The position numbers and the translations under genes were made by a program. From Treponema sp. UBA3819 (GTDB lineage Bacteria; Spirochaetota; Spirochaetia; Treponematales; Treponemataceae): DNA of 11,257 nucleotides. Below the pieces are notes generated by a model. The model saw only the letters and a list, made by a program, of their open reading frames with translations. It did no database searches and was not told the DNA's origin. This document shows, piece by piece, positions 1 to 7,179 of this stretch (positions within the stretch are counted from its first letter, which is position 1; every line of letters starts with the position of its first letter). The stretch is taken from positions 1 to 11,257 of the forward strand of contig DFDV01000161.1 in NCBI GenBank assembly GCA_002369025.1, written 5' to 3'.

Positions 1-6
1 ATACGT

Positions 7-31
7 CGCTTGCGCTCCGTTTGCGTAAGCG
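7..31. repeat. Inverted repeat, 9-bp arms
   Basis: CGCTTGCGC (7-15) pairs with GCGTAAGCG (23-31) around a 7-nt loop. The only imperfection is one G-T pair, which would be a wobble in a plus-strand transcript. No T tract follows on either strand, so it is not a typical intrinsic terminator. It may be the edge of an intergenic repeat or the end of a transcript from outside the window. Confidence 0.5.
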
Positions 32-46
32 GAAGTTATTGACGTT

Positions 47-61
47 TGTGCCAGGGGCACA
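47..61. repeat. Small inverted repeat, 6-bp arms
   Basis: TGTGCC (47-52) and GGCACA (56-61) form a perfect 6-bp stem with a 3-nt AGG loop. It lies 27 bp upstream of the -35 box of the A2M promoter. It could be an operator-like dyad or the stem of a weak terminator for something upstream, but there is no T tract. Chance occurrence is possible. Confidence 0.3.
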
Positions 62-87
62 TATGCATCTGTGTGTATCCGTGTCAA

Positions 88-116
88 TTGCTGGAATGCT
101 GGAATCGTGGTATACT
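88..116 (+). promoter_or_regulatory. Promoter of the A2M gene (extended -10)
   Basis: The -35 box TTGCTG (88-93), a 17-bp spacer and the -10 box TATACT (111-116) form a sigma70-type promoter. The -10 is preceded by TGG, giving the extended TGn element. Transcription would begin near 122-124, leaving a leader of only about 23 nt before ATG 146. An in-frame ATG at 71 lies upstream of this promoter, which argues against it as the start codon. Confidence 0.7.
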
Positions 117-133
117 GCTATATCTTTTTTTTC

Positions 134-140
134 AAGAGGA
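134..140 (+). promoter_or_regulatory. Ribosome binding site of the A2M gene
   Basis: AAGAGGA ends 5 nt before ATG 146. It sets the start at the codon beginning MKRFC, where a lipoprotein signal peptide begins, rather than the in-frame ATG at 71. Confidence 0.7.
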
Positions 141-145
141 ATGGT

Positions 146-3100
146 ATGAAACGATTTTGCGCTGTGGCACTTGCTTTGTGTGCGGTAATGACTTTTTCCT
201 GCAAAAAGGAGGAGACCAGGGGAAGCGGTGAAGTTACTCTTTCGGTAAAGCCGCTTGCCCTTGAATCTACAGAAGAGCGGGTTTTTGAGCCGGGAAATTT
301 CTTTACGCCGGATTATACGCCCTATGAGCCTGAAGCGGAAGATAGAGCCGGAAAAGTGAATCTTACTTCACCAAAATCAAAGGGTGAAAAAATCCTGGGC
401 ATTATTCCGGGCCTGCGTAAACTTTCTGACTACCTTACATCCTATTCAGACAGGCAAAAAGAATTCAAAATGCCTGAAATTAAGGCGCTTGCAGACAGAG
501 CGGAAAATTCATCCAAATCAAAAAGGGCAGACCAGCCTTTTGTCGTTTCTGACTGGGGCCCTCAGGATGCCATTCCTGCCGATGTTCACTATCCTTCCTT
601 TTATGTGCTTTTTTCTGAGCCGGTCATTCCTCTTGCGGCGGCGGGAAGTCAGCAGAAGGGAAGCGACTATTTTACCCTGGAGCCTGAGGTCAATGGCGTT
701 TACCGCTGGAACGGAACAAGCCTTTTGACTTTTGAATGCAAAGAAAGCGTAAATCCCCAGCAGGTATACCGCATCAGGGTTTCCGATAAGGTTAAATCTC
801 TGAGCGGAAAAGAACTGACAGGAGACAAGATTTTTTCTACAAAGGCGGCTCCCCTTGCAATCATCTGGAGTGCGGCTGGCTACAGCAAAAGCAAATGGGT
901 TGATGAAAGCGAAGTGCCGCCTGAATGTGCCCAGGAACTGCGGGTTCAGTTTAATTATCCGGTAAAGGCGGAGGCGGTAAAGGCAATTTCTACCATTTCA
1001 TTTGCTAAGTTCAGTGAGGATGAACATGCCGTACAGGTGGCTTTTGATGTAAAGCAGGAACTGATTGATACAGTTACCTATACATGGAAGGAAAAAACTC
1101 CCTATGACACTTTTGTAATCCTGCGCCTGGCTCAGGAAGGTGTGGATAAAGAGAAGAGTCCGAAAGTTGATTTTCATACTCTGAGTCCCTTCACTTATCA
1201 GTATGACAATGAAGGATGGACTTACGGTAAATATACCAATCCCCGCAAAATTGAATTTTCTCACCCGGTAGACTTAAAGTCTGCCTATAGCGCGGTGACT
1301 GCAAAAAGCAAGAACGGAAAACCGCTTCCCCTCACAAAGGAAAATCTGGATGTGCAGGGCTCAACCCTGACAGTCTATGGGCTTCCGGTTGAATTCCATT
1401 CCACCTATGTGATTTCTATTTCTGACAGTCTTAAAGATATTTACGGCAGAAAGCTCACGGTCAAAGATGCAGACTCCATTCAGATTTCAGTGGATGTGCC
1501 GGGGCCGGAGAGTGCGGCACGCTTTGTGGACAGTGGCGTAAAAATGCTGGAAAAACAGTTTCCCCACCGTCTTGTTTTTGAACATCAGAATATTGATGAA
1601 GGCGCCTATCTTCTCCAAAAAACAGACAAACCCTATGATGCGGAAGACTGGAGTATTAGTCCGGAAAAAGTGGTTTACGCTGAGGAAAATGCCGGTCTGC
1701 GCCACAATCTTCCTGTTACTCCCCGCGATGAACGTCTTTTTGAACTGGTTGATTTTGACAGTCTGCTGACTGACGGTACCGGCTGGATTGATTTTAAGGC
1801 GGCGGTAAAACTTCCCAAAAAGCCGACAAAATGGAGCAAGGAGCCTTTCTACTGGACTAACAATAAGATGACGGTACAGGTGACGGATCTGGGTGTAACG
1901 GTTCGCTACGGCATGAACAAAGTTGTTGCCCTGGTAACCCGCCTTTCTGACGGAAAGCCTGTGGAAGGTGCCCTTGTCTATGCATCAAAAGACAGAAAAA
2001 GTCCGCTGGATGAGATAAAAAAGAAGGCTCCCTCTGCGGTGACGGATAAAAATGGTATGGCGGTCATCAATCTGACGGGAGATGACATACAGAAGGTCTA
2101 TTCCAGCGAATACTGGAATGTGCCTGCCATTATTGCGGAAAAAGACGGAGACAAGGTTCTCTTTCGCCCGGAAAATCACTATCCCTGGCGGAGCGGTATT
2201 TATTCCTATGGCAGCGTGCCCGACAAAATCACTGCAAAGCCCCGCATTTTTATGTTCTCAGACAGGGGGCTCTACAAACCGGGCGAAAAACTTTCTTTCC
2301 GTGGCATAGACCGCGACCAGATTCTGGGAACTTTTGTGCCTTATGAGGGTTCATATCAGGTTACGCTGCAGGAAGAAGGCTGGAACAATGTTAAGGTCTT
2401 TGGAAAAGTTGAAGGAAAGACCAACGAAAGCGGCGGCTACTTCGGTTCCATCACCATCCCGGAAGATATTGTGCCGGGCATGTATCTGCTCAGATATCAG
2501 CGTGCGGACGGAAAAAAAGAAGATATTTATGTCAATGTAGCCTTCTTTGAAAGACTCAAATTCCAGACTGCTCTTTCCATGCCAAAGACTCCGGTAATTG
2601 CCGGTGAAAAAGTGCAGGCATCATTAAGTGCTTCCTATCTGGCAGGCGGTGCCCTTGCAAGTGCTTCATACGAGACAAACTGGTTCAGGGAGCCCTGGTA
2701 CTTTACCAGCGACGAGCCTGAATTGAACCAGTACCGCTTTGGTCCTGTACATTCGGAAGAAAACCGCAGCCAGATTTCAGACGGCTCAGGCCTGCTTGAT
2801 GCAAATGGTCAGGCTGTCCTTTCCTGTGATACAAAGGGAAACAGTATTAAGGGCCTTCCTTACCGCTACCGCCTGTCTGCTGAGGTTACTGACCTTTCAA
2901 ATCAACTGGTGACGGCAAACGGGGCTTCCGTGGTACATCCGGCAAGTTATTACATCGGACTCTTAAAGCCTGTAACATCTGCCGCCTTTGCCCGCAAGGG
3001 TGAAAAACTTACCTTTGCCTATAAATTTGCCACCCCGGACGGAAAGGCGGTTGACTCTGATAAGACGGCACGGGCCCTTACCGGCAGCGGAAAAAAGGCA

Positions 3101-6100
3101 AAGGTCACGCTTACCCGGGAAGAATGGAATCTTGTCCAGCAGCAGGGAATAAGCGACATCTACAGCCGTTACGAAAAGACAGAGCTTGTAGAAAGTGAAG
3201 AGAGTGTAAGTCTTTCTGCAGAAGGAAAAATCACCGTTACGCCAAAAGAAGCCGGTTCCCATAAGATTCAGATTGCTTCTACGGACAGTGCGGGGCGGGA
3301 TGTAATTACTGAATACGAATTCTTTGTAACGGGAAGCGGACAGGTTTCCTGGTATCAGGATGATGCAAGTGAACTTCGCCTTACGCCGGATAAAAATCAG
3401 TACAATCCGGGTGAAACTGCCCATCTTCTGCTGGAAAGCACTCTGCCGGAAGGAAATTATCTTATCACTGTGGAGCGGGAAGGTATCTTTACGGAAGAAG
3501 TGCGCCATCTGGACGGTTCAATTCATGTGCTGGACATTCCTGTTGCCCGGAACTATGTGCCTGTCTTCTATGTTTCGGTCTCGTCTTATTCAGTGCGTCA
3601 GGGTAAGCCAAGTCACACCTATGGCGAAGTGGATTTGGATAAGCCAAAGGGCTATTACGGGGCGGCAACAGTCTTTGTAAATCCCCGTGTAAAGTCATTT
3701 ACGGTAAAAGTAGAAAGTTCCAAACCCTCATATCGTCCGGGAGAAGAAGCGGAAATTACGCTGACGGCCACAAAGGGCGGAAAAGCCCTGGCAAATGCAG
3801 AACTCACTCTGCTGGCGGTAGACCGCGGCGTGCTTGATTTGATTGACTATCATGTACCCGATCCGCTTGCTTTCTTCTATAACACAAGCAATTTCCCCCT
3901 GCAGGTAAAGGGTGGTGATTCCCGCGAATACCTTATGGATCCTGTTACCTATGAAGTGAAAAACCTTAAGGGCGGAGACTCTGGTGAAAATGATAAGATG
4001 GAAGAACGCAAGGACTTTAATCCTACGGCGGTTTTTGAGCCTATGCTGAAGACTGATGAAAAGGGGCAGGTGACAGTCCGCTTTAAACTGCCAGACACTC
4101 TCACGACCTATCGCATTACAGCCTTTGGTGTGCATGGAGAACTGCTGGCCCTTCACGAAGATGAAATTGCCGTACAGAATCCCATAAACGTGCAGCAGGT
4201 TCTTCCGAGAGCCCTGCGCGAGCGTGATACGACGGAAGCGGGTCTTTTGCTGACCAATCTGGACGGTATGGCCCATGAAGTGACGGTTTCTCTTTCCCTT
4301 GGGGAATATGATGGCGCCGCTGCAGAAAATAATGGTGTCAGCAGTCCGGCAGGCAAGGCCTTTGTAGACGGAAAAAATCAGTATACGATACATCTTCCCA
4401 GCGGTGCAAGCACAACCGTATACTTTGACCTTGCGGCAGAAAAGGCCGGTCTTGTTTCACTTGTATTTACGGTTTCCAGTGATGTGCTGAATGAAAGACT
4501 GGTTACGCCCCTTGAAATAGAAAAGCCCTATATCTTTGAGACGGTCACCACCAGCGGCCAGCTTGATGCTGATGAAGAAGAAGCAGGCGAAAGTCTTGTC
4601 ATTCCCTCCTGGACAGAGGATTTGCAAGGCGGCGTAAGCGTGACTCTGGATGCCAGCCGGCTTGGTTTACTGGGCGGAGCAGTGAACTATCTCTTTGACT
4701 ATCCCTACGGCTGCATGGAACAGCAGTCTGCAAAAGTTCTTCCCCTGGTAATATTCGGTGATTATATTGATACCTTCGGTCTGGACAAAAAAGTGAACAA
4801 TGTGCATAAGTGCGTAGTATCATACTTTAAGGACTGGAAAAATTCTCAGCATGCTGATGGTGGTTTTGGCTACTGGCCAGCATCTTCCCATAGCGACATC
4901 TTTGTTTCGCTCAGGATTTCCCATCTTTATGCCCTTGCCCTCAGCCGGGGTTACTCTAAGAAAGAACTTGCAATTGACGGTGATAAACTGCTTTCCTTTA
5001 TCACGGACAAAATGAATGACTCTTCAATAAAACCGGATGACTATCTCCTTGCCTACGCCTCGTATGTACAGGCACTGCAGGGAAAGACCGTCGCAGAGTC
5101 TCAGCTTATGCAGCTGGTAGAAAAGGAGCGTCAGGGCATTGCCGTACTTGCACTGGCAGGTCTTGCTTCTCAACAGAATAATGGTAAGGGCGGCCAGGCA
5201 GCCCTTGCGGCTGCTAAGAAAATCCGTTCATATATCAGACCTGCTACGCGGGGGCTGGATATTTCTGACCCGGTCGCTCCTCACGGTGCCTTTGCCCGCC
5301 ATGGCGGTGAGGCGGAAAATCTTGCCCTTGTCCTTCAGCTTTTTACCCTGTTGGATAAAGATGATGAAATGAATTCCCGCCTGGTCTGGTCCCTCCTGCA
5401 AAATCAGCGGGCAGGTTACTGGAAAAATACTGCGGTTACGGCAAGGGTACTTGATGCACTCTATACGGTTATCAAAGTCAATAACCTGGAAAAGACAAAC
5501 ATTACGGCTTCTGCCCTGCTTGGTGGCGAAAAAGTGGCAGAAGAACACTTTAAGGGAGCGGCGGCAAAACCCCTTACGGTAAATCTGCCCTTTACAGGCG
5601 ACCTGCTTAAAAAACAACCGAAAGATGCAGAAATTCCCCTGCGCTTTACAAAGAAAGGTAAGGGAGCCCTCTACTATACGGCAAGCATGCGCTACGCTCT
5701 TCCCCAGGAAGCCCAGCCTGCCCGTGATGAAGGTCTTGGCCTTGATATGCGCCTTTATGACAACGCAAGCGGTGAAGAAATCCCCATGGCAGGGGAAAGT
5801 CCTCTGGTGGAACTGGAGAGCGGAAAGACCTACAGGATGACACTTACGCTTTCTTCTTCCTATGACAGGGATTTTATTGCCCTGCGTGCCCCCGTTCCCA
5901 GCGGAGCCGAAATTCTGGACGCAACTTTTGTAACAAGTCCTGATGCGGCGGGCGATACTGCAAGCGGCAATTCTTCTTACAGCAGGGATTACGATGAAGA
6001 GGCCGGCTGGTACTACGGCGGCTCACACTACATGAGCAATCAGGCCATCTACAACGGAGAAATTCAGTTCTTCTGGGATTCCTTTGGCAAGGGAAAGACC

Positions 6101-6226
6101 ACTGCTGAATTTAAATTCCGTGCCGTTCGCCGGGGTGTGTATCCGACGCCGCCGGTAAATGCGGAATGTATGTATGAGCCGGAAGTATTTGGCCGCACGG
6201 CAGGCAGACTCTACACGATAAAGTAA
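146..6226 (+). CDS. Bacterial alpha-2-macroglobulin family lipoprotein with thioester
   Basis: A 2026-residue exported protease-inhibitor protein of the bacterial A2M family, longer than E. coli YfhM (about 1650 residues). The start at 146 is chosen from the promoter, the AAGAGGA site and the signal peptide (basic MKR, hydrophobic core, relaxed lipobox TFS-Cys19). Residues 20-130 are polar and probably a linker. Around 132-235 and 365-450 are Ig-like modules (for example FYVLFSEPVIP). A macroglobulin module at about 588-650 is followed by the MG2 signature SDRGLYKPGEKLSFRG from residue 705. Further modules near 1187-1252 contain LLAVDRGVLDL. A charged stretch, 1254-1290, is a candidate bait region, followed by the A2M core with FKLPDTLTTYRITAFG. 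The thioester site YPYGCMEQQ places Cys1523 and Gln1526 in a helical thioester domain (about 1480-1790). The C-terminus (about 1849-2025) has the bacterial closing module with RRGVYPTPPVNAECMYEPEV. By family knowledge, protease cleavage of the bait exposes the thioester, which covalently captures the protease. No penicillin-binding protein 1C gene, the usual YfhM partner, adjoins it on the visible side. The gene is intact. Confidence 0.93.
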   Translation: MKRFCAVALALCAVMTFSCKKEETRGSGEVTLSVKPLALESTEERVFEPGNFFTPDYTPYEPEAEDRAGKVNLTSPKSKGEKILGIIPGLRKLSDYLTSYSDRQKEFKMPEIKALADRAENSSKSKRADQPFVVSDWGPQDAIPADVHYPSFYVLFSEPVIPLAAAGSQQKGSDYFTLEPEVNGVYRWNGTSLLTFECKESVNPQQVYRIRVSDKVKSLSGKELTGDKIFSTKAAPLAIIWSAAGYSKSKWVDESEVPPECAQELRVQFNYPVKAEAVKAISTISFAKFSEDEHAVQVAFDVKQELIDTVTYTWKEKTPYDTFVILRLAQEGVDKEKSPKVDFHTLSPFTYQYDNEGWTYGKYTNPRKIEFSHPVDLKSAYSAVTAKSKNGKPLPLTKENLDVQGSTLTVYGLPVEFHSTYVISISDSLKDIYGRKLTVKDADSIQISVDVPGPESAARFVDSGVKMLEKQFPHRLVFEHQNIDEGAYLLQKTDKPYDAEDWSISPEKVVYAEENAGLRHNLPVTPRDERLFELVDFDSLLTDGTGWIDFKAAVKLPKKPTKWSKEPFYWTNNKMTVQVTDLGVTVRYGMNKVVALVTRLSDGKPVEGALVYASKDRKSPLDEIKKKAPSAVTDKNGMAVINLTGDDIQKVYSSEYWNVPAIIAEKDGDKVLFRPENHYPWRSGIYSYGSVPDKITAKPRIFMFSDRGLYKPGEKLSFRGIDRDQILGTFVPYEGSYQVTLQEEGWNNVKVFGKVEGKTNESGGYFGSITIPEDIVPGMYLLRYQRADGKKEDIYVNVAFFERLKFQTALSMPKTPVIAGEKVQASLSASYLAGGALASASYETNWFREPWYFTSDEPELNQYRFGPVHSEENRSQISDGSGLLDANGQAVLSCDTKGNSIKGLPYRYRLSAEVTDLSNQLVTANGASVVHPASYYIGLLKPVTSAAFARKGEKLTFAYKFATPDGKAVDSDKTARALTGSGKKAKVTLTREEWNLVQQQGISDIYSRYEKTELVESEESVSLSAEGKITVTPKEAGSHKIQIASTDSAGRDVITEYEFFVTGSGQVSWYQDDASELRLTPDKNQYNPGETAHLLLESTLPEGNYLITVEREGIFTEEVRHLDGSIHVLDIPVARNYVPVFYVSVSSYSVRQGKPSHTYGEVDLDKPKGYYGAATVFVNPRVKSFTVKVESSKPSYRPGEEAEITLTATKGGKALANAELTLLAVDRGVLDLIDYHVPDPLAFFYNTSNFPLQVKGGDSREYLMDPVTYEVKNLKGGDSGENDKMEERKDFNPTAVFEPMLKTDEKGQVTVRFKLPDTLTTYRITAFGVHGELLALHEDEIAVQNPINVQQVLPRALRERDTTEAGLLLTNLDGMAHEVTVSLSLGEYDGAAAENNGVSSPAGKAFVDGKNQYTIHLPSGASTTVYFDLAAEKAGLVSLVFTVSSDVLNERLVTPLEIEKPYIFETVTTSGQLDADEEEAGESLVIPSWTEDLQGGVSVTLDASRLGLLGGAVNYLFDYPYGCMEQQSAKVLPLVIFGDYIDTFGLDKKVNNVHKCVVSYFKDWKNSQHADGGFGYWPASSHSDIFVSLRISHLYALALSRGYSKKELAIDGDKLLSFITDKMNDSSIKPDDYLLAYASYVQALQGKTVAESQLMQLVEKERQGIAVLALAGLASQQNNGKGGQAALAAAKKIRSYIRPATRGLDISDPVAPHGAFARHGGEAENLALVLQLFTLLDKDDEMNSRLVWSLLQNQRAGYWKNTAVTARVLDALYTVIKVNNLEKTNITASALLGGEKVAEEHFKGAAAKPLTVNLPFTGDLLKKQPKDAEIPLRFTKKGKGALYYTASMRYALPQEAQPARDEGLGLDMRLYDNASGEEIPMAGESPLVELESGKTYRMTLTLSSSYDRDFIALRAPVPSGAEILDATFVTSPDAAGDTASGNSSYSRDYDEEAGWYYGGSHYMSNQAIYNGEIQFFWDSFGKGKTTAEFKFRAVRRGVYPTPPVNAECMYEPEVFGRTAGRLYTIK

Positions 6227-6259
6227 CGCGATAAAACAGCTCGATAAAAAAGCACAAAA

Positions 6260-6309
6260 AATGCCCCTGAAAGTGAAGTATTTTCTTCGCTCTCAGGGGC
6301 ATTCTTTTA
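6260..6309. terminator. Bidirectional intrinsic terminator between convergent genes
   Basis: An 11-bp perfect stem (6260-6270 with 6293-6303; core TGCCCCTGA/TCAGGGGCA) continues, after one A/C mismatch, into a second 7-bp stem (6272-6278 with 6285-6291) that includes one T-G pair, around a TATTTT loop. TTCTTTT follows on the plus strand, and A6 on the left becomes U6 in minus-strand RNA. It fits termination of the A2M gene and of the membrane-protein gene that ends at 6326. Confidence 0.85.
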
Positions 6310-6325
6310 AAAGCCCTTTCAATAA

Positions 6326-6904
6326 TTATTTGCCTTCGCTTTCACTTTTTTTGTCATTGCTTTCCCTTGAGAAAGAGGCTACGAGACCGTAGATGATGGT
6401 AGGCCTGATCCAGATTTCCGTGACCAGATAGTTTGTATATTCATCAGTCGGGGAAGTGTAAATAACATAGTTATAAATGCCGGCGATAATCATGTCTACA
6501 AGGAAGAGCAGCCAGAGATTGCGCTTGGTGTAAGTCTGCCAGTTCTTTCTTGCATAGAAGAAAGTGAGCATAAGGAGAAGCAGAACCGAAAGGGTAAGGC
6601 AGATATGATGCAGGGGCTTGCTTTCCAGAAGCGGCGGAAAGAGTATGTCTCGCAGCAGGACTGTCATGCCCACACAAACAGAAGACCAGTAGTTAAAGCG
6701 CTGGGTAGAAATGCCGTTAAAAAAGTACATTGCCATCATGACAAGACAGGCAATGTAAAAGGCATTCAGAACTAATTCCGGCCAGGCTGCCTTAAGTCCA
6801 AAGTGCATGACTGCATGCAGCATGATTCCCACAGAAAGCAGGGCGGCCACAGCGGTAATCCCGATATCAATAATCTGTCCCTTCTTTTTAAATCTTGTTG
6901 CCAT
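6326..6904 (-). CDS. Multi-spanning membrane protein of unknown function
   Basis: A 192-residue integral membrane protein that I do not recognise. The start at 6904 (MATRFKKK) is chosen because GGAGGA lies just upstream; another in-frame ATG at 6922 lies upstream of that site. After a basic N-terminus (RFKKK), hydrophobic segments fall at about residues 11-35, 42-62, 72-92, 99-117, 129-149 and, more weakly, 160-178, so five or six spans. The C-terminal tail (SRESNDKKSESEGK) is short and charged. Polar residues within or next to spans include His30, His34, Arg85-Asp86, His99-His100, Asp137 and Arg167. No catalytic motif, transporter signature or lipobox is apparent. It has its own candidate promoter and lies downstream of the terminator of the M13 gene, so it is probably transcribed alone. 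The leader contains a hairpin repeat found again upstream of the hydrolase gene. It could be a small sensor or a conserved spirochaetal membrane protein, but nothing here decides that. Confidence 0.8.
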   Translation of the reverse strand: MATRFKKKGQIIDIGITAVAALLSVGIMLHAVMHFGLKAAWPELVLNAFYIACLVMMAMYFFNGISTQRFNYWSSVCVGMTVLLRDILFPPLLESKPLHHICLTLSVLLLLMLTFFYARKNWQTYTKRNLWLLFLVDMIIAGIYNYVIYTSPTDEYTNYLVTEIWIRPTIIYGLVASFSRESNDKKSESEGK

Positions 6905-6908
6905 AATT

Positions 6909-6914
6909 CCTCCA
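6909..6914 (-). promoter_or_regulatory. Ribosome binding site of the membrane-protein gene
   Basis: On the minus strand, GGAGG (plus 6913-6909) precedes the ATG at 6904 by 4 nt (AATT). It lies between the two in-frame ATGs (6922 and 6904) and so selects the downstream one. Confidence 0.7.
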
Positions 6915-6925
6915 GAAAACAAGCC

Positions 6926-6968
6926 TTAGTGGTCGTGCTGGTATCCGCACTTATTCAAGCGGGCACGA
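6926..6968 (-). repeat. Leader hairpin repeat, copy A
   Basis: TCGTGC (6933-6938) pairs with GCACGA (6963-6968), and an inner CCGC (6945-6948) pairs with GCGG (6959-6962), leaving a 6-nt bulge on one side. The flank TTAGTGGTCGTGCTGG (6926-6941) matches copy B (11234-11249) at 14 of 16 positions. It begins 22 nt upstream of the membrane-protein start codon, inside the predicted transcript leader. The function is unknown. It may be a dispersed intergenic repeat or a leader RNA element. Confidence 0.55.
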
Positions 6969-6990
6969 AATCCATAGATATTCTTTTAAT

Positions 6991-7019
6991 ATTTTAACAC
7001 AGCTTGCAAAAAACTACAA
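6991..7019 (-). promoter_or_regulatory. Candidate promoter of the membrane-protein gene
   Basis: On the minus strand, TTGTAG (plus 7019-7014), a 17-bp spacer and TAAAAT (plus 6996-6991) resemble -35 and -10 boxes. The -10 matches at 5 of 6 positions and the -35 is weak. Transcription would start near 6984, giving a leader of about 80 nt that contains the hairpin repeat. The region is AT-rich, so a different promoter is possible. Confidence 0.4.
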
Positions 7020-7065
7020 AAAAAATGCCTCTTTTCTGCTGAAATAAAAAATTACTTTTACAGAG

Positions 7066-7080
7066 AATATAAGTTATATT
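7066..7080. repeat. AT-rich 15-bp palindrome
   Basis: AATATAA and TTATATT form a perfect 7-bp dyad around a single central G, between the M13 terminator and the candidate promoter of the membrane-protein gene. It could be a repressor site, but AT-rich spacer sequence often gives such dyads by chance. Confidence 0.3.
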
Positions 7081-7105
7081 ACACTTTTTAAAAGTCCCCA
7101 GATAC

Positions 7106-7155
7106 AAAAAGGCTGCCCCGGAAGTTTTGCCAGCTTCACAAGGGACAGCCTTTTT
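7106..7155 (-). terminator. Intrinsic terminator of the M13 peptidase gene
   Basis: GGCTGCCCC (7111-7119) pairs with GGGACAGCC (7142-7150). The single C/A mismatch becomes a G-U wobble in minus-strand RNA, so the 9-bp stem is fully paired in the sense that matters. The flanking A5 (7106-7110) gives a U tract after the stem on the minus strand. It lies 30 nt beyond the M13 stop codon. A T9 run at 7151-7159 gives the plus-strand direction a U tract too. Confidence 0.85.
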
Positions 7156-7179
7156 TTTTAATTTTGCTTTGACTTTTAT

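Noticed and set aside
71..145. N-terminal extension of the A2M protein from the in-frame ATG at 71.
   Set aside because: It lies upstream of the promoter, has no ribosome site, and would bury the lipoprotein signal peptide behind 25 residues.
3..149. A frame open from the window edge to a TGA at 147-149 that overlaps the A2M start (ATGA), as in translationally coupled genes.
   Set aside because: It is only about 48 codons, the predicted peptide looks nothing like a protein end I know, and a strong promoter for A2M lies inside it. An open stretch this short is not rare by chance.
2963..3508. Minus-strand open frame of 181 codons inside the A2M gene.
   Set aside because: It is a shadow of the coding strand with an implausible basic, Phe-rich composition and no family resemblance.
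3728..4393. Long minus-strand open frame (221 codons) inside the A2M gene.
   Set aside because: It lies opposite well-conserved A2M sequence, has no ribosome site or recognisable domain, and similar shorter ones occur elsewhere along the same gene.
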